Shown here one piece after another: positions 1-8,535 of a stretch of 64,000 bases of DNA. Below the pieces are notes generated by a model. That model did no database searches. It saw only the letters and a list, made by a program, of their open reading frames with translations, and was not told the DNA's origin. This stretch comes from Actinoplanes ianthinogenes (lineage in GTDB: Bacteria; Actinomycetota; Actinomycetes; Mycobacteriales; Micromonosporaceae): NCBI RefSeq assembly GCF_018324205.1, contig NZ_AP023356.1, positions 62,001-126,000 of the forward strand, in the 5' to 3' direction. Each line of letters starts with the position of its first letter. Position 1 is the stretch's first letter. Both the position numbers and the translations under genes were made by a program.

Positions 1-39
1 ACCGGCAGCGGCCAGCGCGGCCCAGTACCGTCCGTTCAT
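1..39 (-). CDS. Start of a gene cut by the window edge
   Basis: Only the first 13 codons are present. They begin at an ATG at 39 preceded by a GGAGA-like ribosome site and read MNGRYWAALAAAG before the window ends. The basic-then-small-hydrophobic start would fit a signal peptide or membrane segment. Nothing more can be said about function. Confidence 0.45.
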   Translation of the reverse strand, partial: MNGRYWAALAAAG

Positions 40-150
40 GCTCGTCTCCACCCGCTCGTCCGTCGCGGGTTAGAGGAATATCGCGTGCCCCGGAATGATC
101 GCCAAACGGCCGGTCTCCTACGGGGCCGTCCGAACGGTCAGAAGTCGGGT

Positions 151-933
151 TCAGGTGCGGGTGTGATCGCCGTCGATCAGGCGCGGGCCGTGGATCTCGT
201 GGTGCAGCCGCTGCATGCGTTCGTCGAGCCGGGCGGCGTCCTCGGCGGCGGCGGCCAGCTCGGCGCGCAGGGCGGCGGGCACGTCGGCGTCGTGCTTGTA
301 GTAGATCTTGTGTTCGAGGCTCGCCCAGAAGTCCATCGCGACGGTGCGCAGCTGGACCTCGACCGGGACCGCGACGACCTGGTCGGACAGGAAGACCGGG
401 ATCTCCACGATCAGGTGCAGGCTGCGATATCCGTTCGCCTTCGGCTGGGCGATGTAGTCCTTGGTGACCACCAGGTGCACGTCCGGCTGCCGGGTGAGCA
501 TCCGGGCCACGGTGTAGACGTCCGGCACGAAACCGCAGACGATCCGGATCCCGGCGATGTCGCGGATCCGGGTCCGCAGGTCGTCGACGTGCAGCGGGCA
601 GTTGAGCCGGCGCGCTTTCGCGGTGATGCTGCCGAGGGACTTGAGGCGGGGCGTGACGTGCTCGATCGGGTTACCGCGGCCGCGGTGCGCGAGCTCCTCG
701 GCCAGGATGTTGATCTTCGTTTCGATCTCGGCGAGTCCGAATTTGTACACCATCAGGAACTTGTTCAACTCGGCCATCGCCCCGTGCAGCACCTCGGGCT
801 CGGGGTGATGGGCGAAACCCAATGTGCCGAACGGCCCGCCGGCCGGCTGCACCCGGGCGACTTGGCGGTCACCCGCGCCGAGGTCTCCCGCGCGGGGATG
901 CTCGGTGGTCACGTCCGTCTCTCCTCGGTGCAT
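151..933 (-). CDS. RelA/SpoT-domain small alarmone synthetase
   Basis: This is a 260-residue protein with a single RelA/SpoT nucleotidyltransferase domain, which transfers pyrophosphate from ATP to GDP or GTP to make (p)ppGpp. Visible family motifs are DIAGIRIVCGF, the substrate loop KPKANGYRSLH-type sequence (here AQPKANGYRSLHL) and the EVQLRTVAMDFWASLEHKIYYK region containing the catalytic E-x-Q. There is no HD hydrolase, TGS or ACT domain, so it is the short RelQ/YjbM type and probably acts in the cytosol under stress. The ATG at 933 has GGAGGA upstream; a GTG at 912 has AGGAGA and is an equally good start that would remove seven residues. Class assignment is firm; physiological trigger is unknown. 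Confidence 0.9.
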   Translation of the reverse strand: MHRGETDVTTEHPRAGDLGAGDRQVARVQPAGGPFGTLGFAHHPEPEVLHGAMAELNKFLMVYKFGLAEIETKINILAEELAHRGRGNPIEHVTPRLKSLGSITAKARRLNCPLHVDDLRTRIRDIAGIRIVCGFVPDVYTVARMLTRQPDVHLVVTKDYIAQPKANGYRSLHLIVEIPVFLSDQVVAVPVEVQLRTVAMDFWASLEHKIYYKHDADVPAALRAELAAAAEDAARLDERMQRLHHEIHGPRLIDGDHTRT

Positions 934-1151
934 CCGGTGGCTCCTCCACCGTTATCGGCACGTCCGCGAGGCACAGTAGCGGACTGCCGCTCGGCTTTCC
1001 GCGTTGCCCGGCGCGCTTCGACCGTACGGGAAATTTCTGGGAATTAGCCGCAAGCTGACCGCCTGCCGTGCCCGGCGGCCGTGCCGATGTTGACAGTCAT
1101 CGATCGAGACGGTGGGGTGGATCTCACGTCCTTCGATGCCCAGGAGGCTTG

Positions 1152-3239
1152 ATGTCACCCCGACTCCGTGGGGCGGCCACCGCCGCCGCACTCGTCCTGG
1201 GGCTCTCGTTCGCCGCGACACCGGCGAACGCGGAACCCGCCGCCGACCCCGCACCAGCCATCTCGCTCAGCTCCGGCGAGCATGCGCTGATCCGGTTCCG
1301 GCTGCCCGATCAGGCAACGCTCGACCGGCTCGTCGCCGACGGCGCCGACCTGGCCGCGCGACCGAGGACCGACACGGGCGCGGTCCTCGCCGACCTGGTG
1401 GTCGACGACGCGCAACTCGCCGCGCTGGCCAAGAGCGGGGCGGTGCCGGTCCAGCTGATCCAGACCGAGGCCGACGCCGCCGCCCGGAAACCGTCCCGTG
1501 CGCGCCTGGCCGCCGCGGCCGACACGCTCACTTTCCTCCAGGCCTACTGGTGGACCACCGGGGGCCGCACGTTCCTCCAGACCGAGGTCGCCACCACCGC
1601 GACCGACGACCCGGACGTCGAGATCACCGTCACCTGGACGACCGCCGACGGGTCCACCGGCAGTTATCCGCTGGTCCGGTTCGAGGACTCCGGCGAATAC
1701 CAGTATCACTATGCGCTGCCGCAGCCGTTGCCGGCCAAGCCGGTGCAGGTCACCGCGACCTCCAGCCTCGGCGGGAAGTCCCGCGTGGTCACCCCGGCGG
1801 TCTGGCCGGGCGCGACTCCGCCGCCCGCGCCGGCCGGGTACCAGAAGGACTTCGTGTCGGCATACATGACGCCGACCGACATCGCCGCGCGGATCAAGCG
1901 GCTCGCCCGGCAGTACCCGAAGCTGGTCGACGTGATCAACCTGCCGAACAAGACGCAGGGGTACCGGCGGACCGCGGTCGCCTATCTGGGTGACCCGAAC
2001 GCGGCGGCGGTCGTGGTCGAGTCGGTGAAGTTCGGCGACCAGGGGTTCAACGGGGTGCAGGTGCGCACGGTCGACCCGGGGGCGAGGAACCGGCCGCTGT
2101 CCGCGTCGTACGCCGATCGGGTCCTGACCGTCAAGCTGGCCACCGACGACGCCGGCAAGACGATCAGCACCACCGACGACGTCGCCAACTTCATCACCGC
2201 CAAGTACCCGCAGAAGTTCCGGGCCACCGTGGAGGCCGGGTCGGCCGGGCTGCCGATGCCGGTGGTCGCGCCGGTGCGGCTCGACGACGGGCTCAAGGGC
2301 ACCGAGGTGTCCAAGAAGCCGTGGACCGTGCAGGCGCTGCGGATCGGCAAGGTGCGCGACGGGTCGAAGATCGGGGTGCTGGCGTACTCCCAGGAGCACG
2401 CCCGGGAGTGGGCGACGCCGCTGGTGACGCTGGAGTTCGCGGAGCGGCTGCTGGCGAACTACGCGACCGACCCGGCCACCCGGGACCTGGTCGACAACGT
2501 GGACGTGTTCATCATCCCGACGGTCAACCCGGACGGGGCGAACTACTCGTTCAACGACTTCAACTTCCAGCGCAAGAACCTGGTCAACCACTGCACCGGC
2601 GCCAACCGGGACCCGCGGTACCGGAACCAGTGGGGTGTCGACGTGAACCGGAACTACACGGTCGGGTCGTTCTTCGACGGGTACGTGGGTGGCAGCGCCA
2701 ACTGCCTGTCCACGGTGTACTCCGGGACCGGCGAGCTGTCCGAGGCGGAGAGCGGCAACGTGATCGCGCTGGCCTCGGCGCACTCGAACATCAAGTTCGC
2801 GATGAACGTGCACTCGTACGGCGGGTACTTCATGTGGCCGCCCGGGTCGTACAAGGCGCAGGGGCGGGTCACGCTGCCCCGGCCGTCGATCGACGAGTCG
2901 AAGTTCTTCCTGGACAGCGCGCGCCGGATCGTCGGGGCGATCGCGTCCGAGCGGGGGACGGTGACCTGGCCGGCGTACACCGGTCCGGTCGCGGACGTGC
3001 TCTACTCGGCCGCGGGGAACTCGGCCGACCAGCTCTACTACGAGCTGGGCATCGACGCCTGGGACTTCGAGGTCGGCAACGACCGGTGGAACGAGGCCAC
3101 CCAGGAGTGGGAGGGCATGGGCTTCCAGCCGCCGTTCGACGAGGCGCACGCCGAGTCCCAGGAGTACGCGGGCGGGCTGGTCGAACTGGTCCGCGTCGCC
3201 AAGCAGGCCCAGGACGCCTCGGTGGTCACGCTCCGCTGA
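1152..3239 (+). CDS. Secreted M14-family zinc carboxypeptidase
   Basis: The 695-residue protein starts at ATG 1152, directly after an AGGAGG site, and opens with a signal peptide ending near ANA-EPA at about residue 30. A roughly 350-residue N-terminal region of unknown fold precedes the peptidase domain. The zinc ligands are seen as HAREW (H416, E419) and H554 in MNVHSYGG; VDVNRNY supplies the substrate arginine region and E640 in DFEVGND fits the general base. It should remove C-terminal residues from peptides outside the cell. It stands alone and ends in a strong hairpin. The family is clear; substrate preference cannot be told. The N-terminal extension may be an inhibitory or binding module. 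Confidence 0.9.
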   Translation: MSPRLRGAATAAALVLGLSFAATPANAEPAADPAPAISLSSGEHALIRFRLPDQATLDRLVADGADLAARPRTDTGAVLADLVVDDAQLAALAKSGAVPVQLIQTEADAAARKPSRARLAAAADTLTFLQAYWWTTGGRTFLQTEVATTATDDPDVEITVTWTTADGSTGSYPLVRFEDSGEYQYHYALPQPLPAKPVQVTATSSLGGKSRVVTPAVWPGATPPPAPAGYQKDFVSAYMTPTDIAARIKRLARQYPKLVDVINLPNKTQGYRRTAVAYLGDPNAAAVVVESVKFGDQGFNGVQVRTVDPGARNRPLSASYADRVLTVKLATDDAGKTISTTDDVANFITAKYPQKFRATVEAGSAGLPMPVVAPVRLDDGLKGTEVSKKPWTVQALRIGKVRDGSKIGVLAYSQEHAREWATPLVTLEFAERLLANYATDPATRDLVDNVDVFIIPTVNPDGANYSFNDFNFQRKNLVNHCTGANRDPRYRNQWGVDVNRNYTVGSFFDGYVGGSANCLSTVYSGTGELSEAESGNVIALASAHSNIKFAMNVHSYGGYFMWPPGSYKAQGRVTLPRPSIDESKFFLDSARRIVGAIASERGTVTWPAYTGPVADVLYSAAGNSADQLYYELGIDAWDFEVGNDRWNEATQEWEGMGFQPPFDEAHAESQEYAGGLVELVRVAKQAQDASVVTLR

Positions 3240-3250
3240 CCCTCGCTTTT

Positions 3251-3284
3251 CCGGAAGCCCCGGCCGATCCGCCGGGGCTTCTGG
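3251..3284 (+). terminator. Hairpin terminator after the carboxypeptidase gene
   Basis: A 14-bp stem (CCGGAAGCCCCGGC with its complement, one G-T pair) closes a 6-nt loop 11 nt after the M14 stop codon. It lacks a downstream T run, as is usual for terminators in this GC range. Confidence 0.7.
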
Positions 3285-3396
3285 CATCCACCCGCTGGAG
3301 GGATCGATCTCCCTCTCGGAGGGGATCGAAACGCGTCACGCATCGTCGAACGTAGTTCCCAGGAGGCCGCGACCAGGCGGCCGGAAGGGAACGACG

Positions 3397-3990
3397 ATGC
3401 GCAAGACAGTGGGATGGGTGGCCGTGGCGGCCGCGGTGCTGATGGCCGGGGCGGCGGCGCCGGCCGGGGCGACCGAGCGGGGGCCCGCGCGGGTGACCGG
3501 CTGGGCGGAGTTCGAGCTGCCGTTCGGGGCGGACGCCGATGTGCGCTCGTTCGAGTTCGATGCCCGGTCGGCGCCGTGGAGCCGGCCGATCCCGGCCGAG
3601 GGCGGCGAGCACGGCTCGCCGGCGGATGCCACCGGCACCGTGCGCGTCGCGCACTACCTGGCCTCGGAGAAGGTCACCGTCCGGTGGGAGGCCGCGGTCG
3701 ACTGCCTGATGACCAGCCCGGGGCACGCCACGGTGACCGCGATCGTCACCCGCGCCGACGACTACGCGAAGAGCCTGCTCGGCACGCGGGTCGGGTTCAG
3801 CGTGCAGGACGGCGGGCGGGGCCGGGACCGGGTCGGCTTCACCTGGGACGCGACCTTCGACCAGAACGAGGCCGGCGAGTGGGGCCCGTCCCGGATCGGG
3901 CCGTGCCTGTCCACCGCCGCGTTCGGCACGGTGACACGCGGTGACTTCCGGATCCGGCATGCCGAGTTGACGCCGCCTCCGAGTCGGTAG
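3397..3990 (+). CDS. Small secreted protein of unknown function
   Basis: The 197-residue product starts at ATG 3397 with a GGAAGGGAA site in front. It has a clear Sec signal peptide (basic MRK, hydrophobic stretch to about residue 20, cleavage near AGA-TER). The mature part is rich in beta-prone sequence and contains two cysteines (in DCLMT and GPCLST) that could form a disulfide. No recognised domain. The layout resembles secreted single-domain actinobacterial proteins of the kind that bind or coat surfaces, but that is only inference. It follows the terminator of the carboxypeptidase gene and so is probably transcribed alone. Confidence 0.75.
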   Translation: MRKTVGWVAVAAAVLMAGAAAPAGATERGPARVTGWAEFELPFGADADVRSFEFDARSAPWSRPIPAEGGEHGSPADATGTVRVAHYLASEKVTVRWEAAVDCLMTSPGHATVTAIVTRADDYAKSLLGTRVGFSVQDGGRGRDRVGFTWDATFDQNEAGEWGPSRIGPCLSTAAFGTVTRGDFRIRHAELTPPPSR

Positions 3991-4152
3991 GACGTGGCAG
4001 CCCGCCCGGCGCTCGCGCAGCGGTCCGGGGGCCGGCGGGCGTCGCGCCGAGGGTGGGCGGGGCTCGGCGGCGGGGTGGTGCGGGGGCGGGAGGGGCTGGG
4101 CGTACCGGAGAAGGATCCGAGGGGAAGCGGACCGGAACGGGCGGATGGTCCT

Positions 4153-4165
4153 GTTTTGTCAAAAC
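4153..4165. promoter_or_regulatory. Short perfect palindrome in the gap before the VWA gene
   Basis: The 288-bp gap between 3990 and 4279 has no convincing gene. Its one AT-rich spot contains GTTTTG-T-CAAAAC, a perfect 6-1-6 inverted repeat about 115 bp before the VWA start, followed by a second TTTTGGTCA. It could be an operator; no adjacent regulator suggests which one. Confidence 0.3.
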
Positions 4166-4278
4166 GGACGGTAACTGAATGACAACGTTTTGGTCACGGT
4201 TCCGGCAGGGAACATGGGGGCAGATGCCAGCGCAGCCATCGCTACACGGCTCGCCGCCTCGGCCGGAAGGAGCCCGTG

Positions 4279-5328
4279 ATGTCGCTCAGCTGGCCGTGGG
4301 CCCTCGTCGCTCTCCTGGTCGTCCCGATGCTGCTCACGGCGCGCTGGTGGTTCGGGCGGCGGCGTAAGCGGGCCGCGCTGACCGTCTCCAGCCTGGCGCT
4401 GATCCGGGCCGCGGTTCCCGGCCGGACGGCGTGGCGGCGGCGGATCCCGGCGGCGCTCTTTCTGATCGGGCTGCTGGTCCTGGGCACCAGCCTGGCCCGG
4501 CCGCAGACCACCGTCGCGGTGCCGCGGGCCGACACCTCGATCCTGCTCGCGGTGGACGTCTCCGGGTCGATGTGCTCGACCGACGTCAAACCGAACCGGC
4601 TGGCCGCGGCCGGTGACGCGGCGCGTGACTTCATCCTGCGCAGCGACGGGGATACCCGGATCGGGCTGATCGCGTTCTCCGGGACCGCGGCGGTGCTGGT
4701 CGCGCCGACCACCGACAAGCGGGAGCTGATGAGCGCCGTCGCCGACCTGAAGACCGCGCTCGGCACCGCGATCGGGCAGGCGATCCTGACCTCGATCGAC
4801 GCGATCGCCGAGTACAACCCGCACGTCGCGCAGACCGGGGTGGAGCTGGTCTCGGCGACGACGGCGGCGGCGGAGTACGAGCCGGACACCATCGTGGTGC
4901 TCACCGACGGGTCGAACACGACCGGGGTCGATCCGGTTCTCGCGGCTCAGGAGGCGGCGGCCCGGCACATCCGGGTGTTCACCATCGGGTTCGGCACGAC
5001 CACGCCGGGCCCGATGGTGTGCAGCGCCGGGCAGGTCGGCGCGGGATCGTTCAGCGGTGGGCCGGATCCGGGCGGCGCGGCGTCGGCGGGGCCGTTCATG
5101 GAGATCGACGAGAAGTCGCTGAACCAGGTCGCGTCGGCCACCGGTGGGCGGTACTTCCGGGCCGAGGACGCCGGGCGGCTGCACGACGTGCTCGCCGGGC
5201 TGCCGCGCGAGATCGGCCTGCACGAGCAGCGGGTCGAGGCCACGGTCTGGTTCGTGCTGACCGGGACGCTGCTGGTGGTCAGTGGTGTGGCGCTCGCCCT
5301 GTGGTGGAGTCGCCCGCGAGCGGGGTAG
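4279..5328 (+). CDS. Membrane-anchored von Willebrand factor A (BatA/B-like) protein
   Basis: The 349-residue protein has two N-terminal hydrophobic segments (about residues 5-22 and 54-71), a VWA domain from about 88 to 310 and a C-terminal transmembrane helix (about 318-338). The metal-ion-dependent adhesion site begins DVSGSM at D93 and continues with VLTDGSN. The arrangement is that of BatA/BatB proteins, which usually sit next to a MoxR ATPase and DUF58 protein; none is present here, so it is an orphan. GTG 4276 and ATG 4279 are both possible starts after AAGGAG; ATG was chosen. Function is probably metal-dependent protein binding at the membrane. Confidence 0.8.
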   Translation: MSLSWPWALVALLVVPMLLTARWWFGRRRKRAALTVSSLALIRAAVPGRTAWRRRIPAALFLIGLLVLGTSLARPQTTVAVPRADTSILLAVDVSGSMCSTDVKPNRLAAAGDAARDFILRSDGDTRIGLIAFSGTAAVLVAPTTDKRELMSAVADLKTALGTAIGQAILTSIDAIAEYNPHVAQTGVELVSATTAAAEYEPDTIVVLTDGSNTTGVDPVLAAQEAAARHIRVFTIGFGTTTPGPMVCSAGQVGAGSFSGGPDPGGAASAGPFMEIDEKSLNQVASATGGRYFRAEDAGRLHDVLAGLPREIGLHEQRVEATVWFVLTGTLLVVSGVALALWWSRPRAG

Positions 5329-5389
5329 CGACCGCGGCCATCCCGTTGCCGCCCGCGGTGATCGTCACCGGATCCGCTTCGGCCGGCCG

Positions 5390-6334
5390 TCAGCGCCAGT
5401 GCAGGGTCTCCGACGGCGGGATCCCGTAGGCGCTGCGATACCGGGCGGCGAACGTGCTGTGGCTGGCGAACCCCCAGCGCATGGCGACGGCCGACACCGT
5501 CGTCACGCCCGGATCGCTGTCGACCAGCTCCCGGTGTGCCCGTTCCATCCGGATCTGCCGCAGGTACGCGGTCGGCGTCGTGTCGAGATGCCGCCGGAAC
5601 GCCAGCTGTACCGAGCGCAGCGTCACCCGGGCCGCGACCGCGATGTCCAGCGGGGTGATGTCCCGCTCCGCGTTCTGCTCGATGAACTCCACCGCCCGGC
5701 GCAAGGTCGCCGGATGCGCGTCGTGGCGGTCCTCGATGGTCGGCTCGTGCAGCGCCGTGTTCGGGAAGGCGGCCAGGCTGACCACCGCGAGCATCCGGGC
5801 GGCGGAGCCGATCACCAGCGGCTCCGCGGCGGCGTCCAGGCCGACCACCGCGTCGAGCACGTAGTCGAAGGTCTTGTTCCAGGTCACCGCGGCCTGGACG
5901 GACAGCGGGTGATAGCCGGTGAACCGGACCGGTTGCGGTGTCCGGCTCGGCGCGGTGGCGGCCACCTGGGAGAACAGCTCGGGTGGGAAGCGGGCGAACT
6001 CCCCCTCGTAGCCGTCGACCCGGGCGTGCAGGCCACGGTCCGGCTGGGCGCCCACGAACAGCCCGCCGGGCAGGCTGTCGATGACGTCCCGACCGGACCG
6101 CTGAGTCACCGAGCCGGCGACCTGCCGGCCGATCGGGATCATGCCGCCCGGTTCGAAGTGGGCGACGAACCGCATCCCGAAAGTGACGTGGTGCAGCTCG
6201 ACCGCACCGACCTCGGCCTGGGCCAGCCGCATCCGGTGTGTCGGGCTGCCGGCCCGGAGCCGGACCCGGGAGTAGGCGCGTTGCAGCATGTCTCGGGCCT
6301 CGTCGAGATCGCTGGTCTCGAAGACTCTGATCAC
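5390..6334 (-). CDS. AraC-family transcriptional regulator (second of a tandem pair)
   Basis: The 314-residue protein has an N-terminal ligand/cupin-like AraC-binding domain and a C-terminal double helix-turn-helix (about residues 215-310), ending in RWGFASHSTFAARYRSAYG, the typical second helix pair. Its GTG start at 6334 overlaps the stop of the upstream AraC gene by four bases (GTGA), so the two are translationally coupled. The two proteins align throughout the C-terminal half and look like ancient duplicates. The domain pattern is that of regulators such as PchR/AtoX-type with DUF6597-like or cupin_6 sensor; the ligand is not known. No obvious target gene lies adjacent, apart from the sigma-control cluster on the other side. 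Confidence 0.85.
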   Translation of the reverse strand: MIRVFETSDLDEARDMLQRAYSRVRLRAGSPTHRMRLAQAEVGAVELHHVTFGMRFVAHFEPGGMIPIGRQVAGSVTQRSGRDVIDSLPGGLFVGAQPDRGLHARVDGYEGEFARFPPELFSQVAATAPSRTPQPVRFTGYHPLSVQAAVTWNKTFDYVLDAVVGLDAAAEPLVIGSAARMLAVVSLAAFPNTALHEPTIEDRHDAHPATLRRAVEFIEQNAERDITPLDIAVAARVTLRSVQLAFRRHLDTTPTAYLRQIRMERAHRELVDSDPGVTTVSAVAMRWGFASHSTFAARYRSAYGIPPSETLHWR

Positions 6335-7284
6335 GTCACCTCTCGGCAGCGCAGCGTCCGGCCGGGTGTCCGGCCGTAGGCCGCGCGGTAGTAGCCGGCG
6401 AACCGGCCGGGATCGGCGAAACCCCACCGGCGGGCGATCCGTTCGACCGTGTCCCCGCCCGCCAGCAACTCCTGGTGGGCCCGGTCGAGCCGGATGCGGC
6501 GCAGGTGGGACAGCGGGGTGCTGCCCAGGTGCCGGCGGAACGCCTCCTGGAGGCTGCGCGGGCCGGTCCCGGCCACGGTGGCGATCCGGGTGACGGTCAG
6601 CGGCTGGTCCGCGTGCGTCTCCATGAACTCCACGGCGCGCCGGACCACCGCCGGTTCGGCCCGGCCCGGGCCGGGCACGTACGCGGCGGTCATCGTAGTG
6701 TTCGGGAAGACGGTCACCATCGCGGCCACCGCCTGCCGGAGAAACTGCTCGACGACGAGTGGCGGGTGGACGACGTCCGAGGCGGTGAGCTCGCCGGACA
6801 GGAACGCGACGGTCCGCGCCCAGAATTTGCGCTTCGCCTCCGACACCGGGCCGCCGAACTGGAATCGCAGGCCGGGAGCCTCGGCCAGCTCCGCCGCCAG
6901 CGCCGCGGGGACGGTGAGGAACTGCTGGGCGGTGTGGTGATGGTCCGCGCCGAACGGTAACCCTTCCGGGTACACCACCCCGTCCTGCGGGCCGCACACC
7001 AGCTCACCCTGGGGTGTGCGGGCAATGGACCGCCCCTCGGTGACGACACCGGCCAACAGCGTGGGCATGATCGGCCCGCTGCCCGCGTAGTGCACGCCGG
7101 CCAGTCGTATCCGCAGCGCCGACAGGGCGCCGTAACTCACCGCCCGGAAAGTCAGGTCAACGTCGTGGCCGGCCGTCACCGCGACCCGCGCCTCGTGCGG
7201 GATCACCTGGTTGACCGCCGTGACCGCGACATCCCGGTCACGAGTGCGGACCTCCACCCGGCGCGGATCCGACACGACGATCAC
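6331..7284 (-). CDS. AraC-family transcriptional regulator (first of a tandem pair)
   Basis: The 317-residue protein has the same plan as its downstream neighbour: an N-terminal sensor domain and a C-terminal AraC DNA-binding domain with AFRRHLGSTPLSHLRRIRLD and RWGFADPGRFAGYYRAAYG. Its last codons overlap the next gene by GTGA. A 185-bp gap separates its start from the divergently oriented STAS/HATPase gene and must hold promoters for both. The two paralogues may act as a pair on shared sites or sense different ligands; the sequence does not decide. Confidence 0.85.
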   Translation of the reverse strand: MIVVSDPRRVEVRTRDRDVAVTAVNQVIPHEARVAVTAGHDVDLTFRAVSYGALSALRIRLAGVHYAGSGPIMPTLLAGVVTEGRSIARTPQGELVCGPQDGVVYPEGLPFGADHHHTAQQFLTVPAALAAELAEAPGLRFQFGGPVSEAKRKFWARTVAFLSGELTASDVVHPPLVVEQFLRQAVAAMVTVFPNTTMTAAYVPGPGRAEPAVVRRAVEFMETHADQPLTVTRIATVAGTGPRSLQEAFRRHLGSTPLSHLRRIRLDRAHQELLAGGDTVERIARRWGFADPGRFAGYYRAAYGRTPGRTLRCREVT

Positions 7285-7469
7285 CCGGCACCTCCCCGAC
7301 CCTCACCAAGGGTGCGCCGCACGGCGACGTGCGGGCAATCCGGCGAGCGCGACGGTTCGCGTACGCGGCAACTCCTACGGGCGAGCTTCGTTTTTTGCGT
7401 AGTCCGGGACCGGCGCGATGGCGAAAGTTGCAGGTATAGCCCGACAACCACGGAAAGTTTTCTGAGGCG

Positions 7470-8195
7470 ATGCAGACAACGGTGGAGCGGTGCCTGGAGA
7501 CCGGCGTGGTCACGGTCCGGTTCGAGGGGGAACTGGACAGGACCACGGCGCCGGAGGTGCGTACCGCCCTGGGCAAGGCGGCCGCCGAGTGCCCGACGGC
7601 GGTCCTGGTGGACCTGTCCGCGCTGGAACGGGTGGAACCGGCCAGCTTCAGCGTCTTCGCCACCGCGACGTTCAAGGCCGAGTCGGACTGGGGTGTGCCG
7701 CTGCTGCTGTACGCGGCGCGGCCGGACGTCCGCAAGGACCTCGCCACCTACCGCAGCTTCGTGGCCCTGTACGACGATCGGGCGCTGGCGCTGGCCGCGA
7801 TGCGCGCGTACGTCCCCCGCTGGATCTGCGAGCACCTGGCGCCAGTCCCGGGCAGCGCCGCCGCGGCCCGGGGCGTCGTCGGTGACGCCTGCCTGATGTG
7901 GGGGCTGCCGCGGCTGCGGGACCGGGCCCGCCTGATCGTCTCCGAACTGGCCTCCAACGCGATCCTGCACGCCGCCACCGACTTCTCGGTCACCGCCGTG
8001 TGCACCGGCCGCTATCTGCGGATCGCCGTTCAGGACCGCAGCTCGCAGATGCCCCTGCGGATGCCGAAGCCGGCCGTCGACCACCCCCAGCCCGGGTGGG
8101 GCCTGCGGGTGGTCGAGGCGTCCAGCACTCACTGGGGCGCCCTGCCGCTGACCTCCGGGAAGATCGTCTGGGCGCTGCTCACCACGGGTCGCTGA
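7470..8195 (+). CDS. STAS-HATPase fusion (RsbV-like plus RsbW-like)
   Basis: The 241-residue protein joins a STAS-like domain (about residues 1-110, GELDRTTAPEVRTAL) to a GHKL ATP-binding domain (about 120-241). The kinase N box reads SELASNAILHA and the G box GWGLRVVEA. Separate STAS antagonists and RsbW-type kinases normally regulate a sigma factor by partner switching; here both are on one chain, so it may self-inhibit or bridge partners. Start ATG 7470 follows CTGAGG. The 3' end overlaps the convergent STAS gene by 17 bp. No sigma factor gene is adjacent, so the target is unknown. Confidence 0.8.
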   Translation: MQTTVERCLETGVVTVRFEGELDRTTAPEVRTALGKAAAECPTAVLVDLSALERVEPASFSVFATATFKAESDWGVPLLLYAARPDVRKDLATYRSFVALYDDRALALAAMRAYVPRWICEHLAPVPGSAAAARGVVGDACLMWGLPRLRDRARLIVSELASNAILHAATDFSVTAVCTGRYLRIAVQDRSSQMPLRMPKPAVDHPQPGWGLRVVEASSTHWGALPLTSGKIVWALLTTGR

Positions 8196-8535
8196 GCAGG
8201 CCGCCGGCCCCGAGCCGGCGCAGCAGCCAGGCGATGTGCGGACGGGCACCGTGAATGCGCAGGGCGCCGCCGCGACCGGTCAGCGCCGTGGCCAGCAGCA
8301 CGAAGACCCGGACAGTGGCGGCGTCGCAGAAGTCCACGTCGCTCAGGTCGACCACGACCCTGCGGACCGGTTCGACGCTGACCATGCTGTCCAGCTGGGC
8401 GCCGAGTGCGGGCGCGGTGGTGCCGTCGAGTTCGCCGGCGAGCCGGATGATCAGCTCGCCGCCACCGGCGGTCAGCGCGGTCACCGGAGTCACCGGCTCG
8501 CTGTCGGCCGGGCCGCCGCTCACGAAGGTGTTCAT
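8179..8535 (-). CDS. STAS-domain anti-anti-sigma factor
   Basis: This 118-residue protein is a single STAS domain. It contains ELDGTTAPALGAQLD, the strand VVVDLSDVDFCDAATVRVF and a C-terminal helix with GARPHIAWLLRRLG. The position usually holding the phosphorylated serine (D-S-S/T-G) reads DAAT, so the phospho-acceptor is a threonine at best or lost. Its start overlaps the stop of the upstream STAS-HATPase gene by ATGA, making a coupled pair: likely antagonist and kinase. It converges on the plus-strand fusion gene with a 17-bp overlap. Confidence 0.85.
   Translation of the reverse strand: MNTFVSGGPADSEPVTPVTALTAGGGELIIRLAGELDGTTAPALGAQLDSMVSVEPVRRVVVDLSDVDFCDAATVRVFVLLATALTGRGGALRIHGARPHIAWLLRRLGAGGLLSDPW

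Noticed and set aside
1155-3287. Long open frame antisense to the M14 carboxypeptidase
   Set aside because: It is arginine/glycine/valine-rich with no domain, as expected opposite a GC-biased gene. The plus strand has a signal peptide and catalytic residues.
3994-4182. 62-residue frame before the VWA gene
   Set aside because: Glycine/arginine-rich composition, no ribosome site and codon bias unlike real genes.
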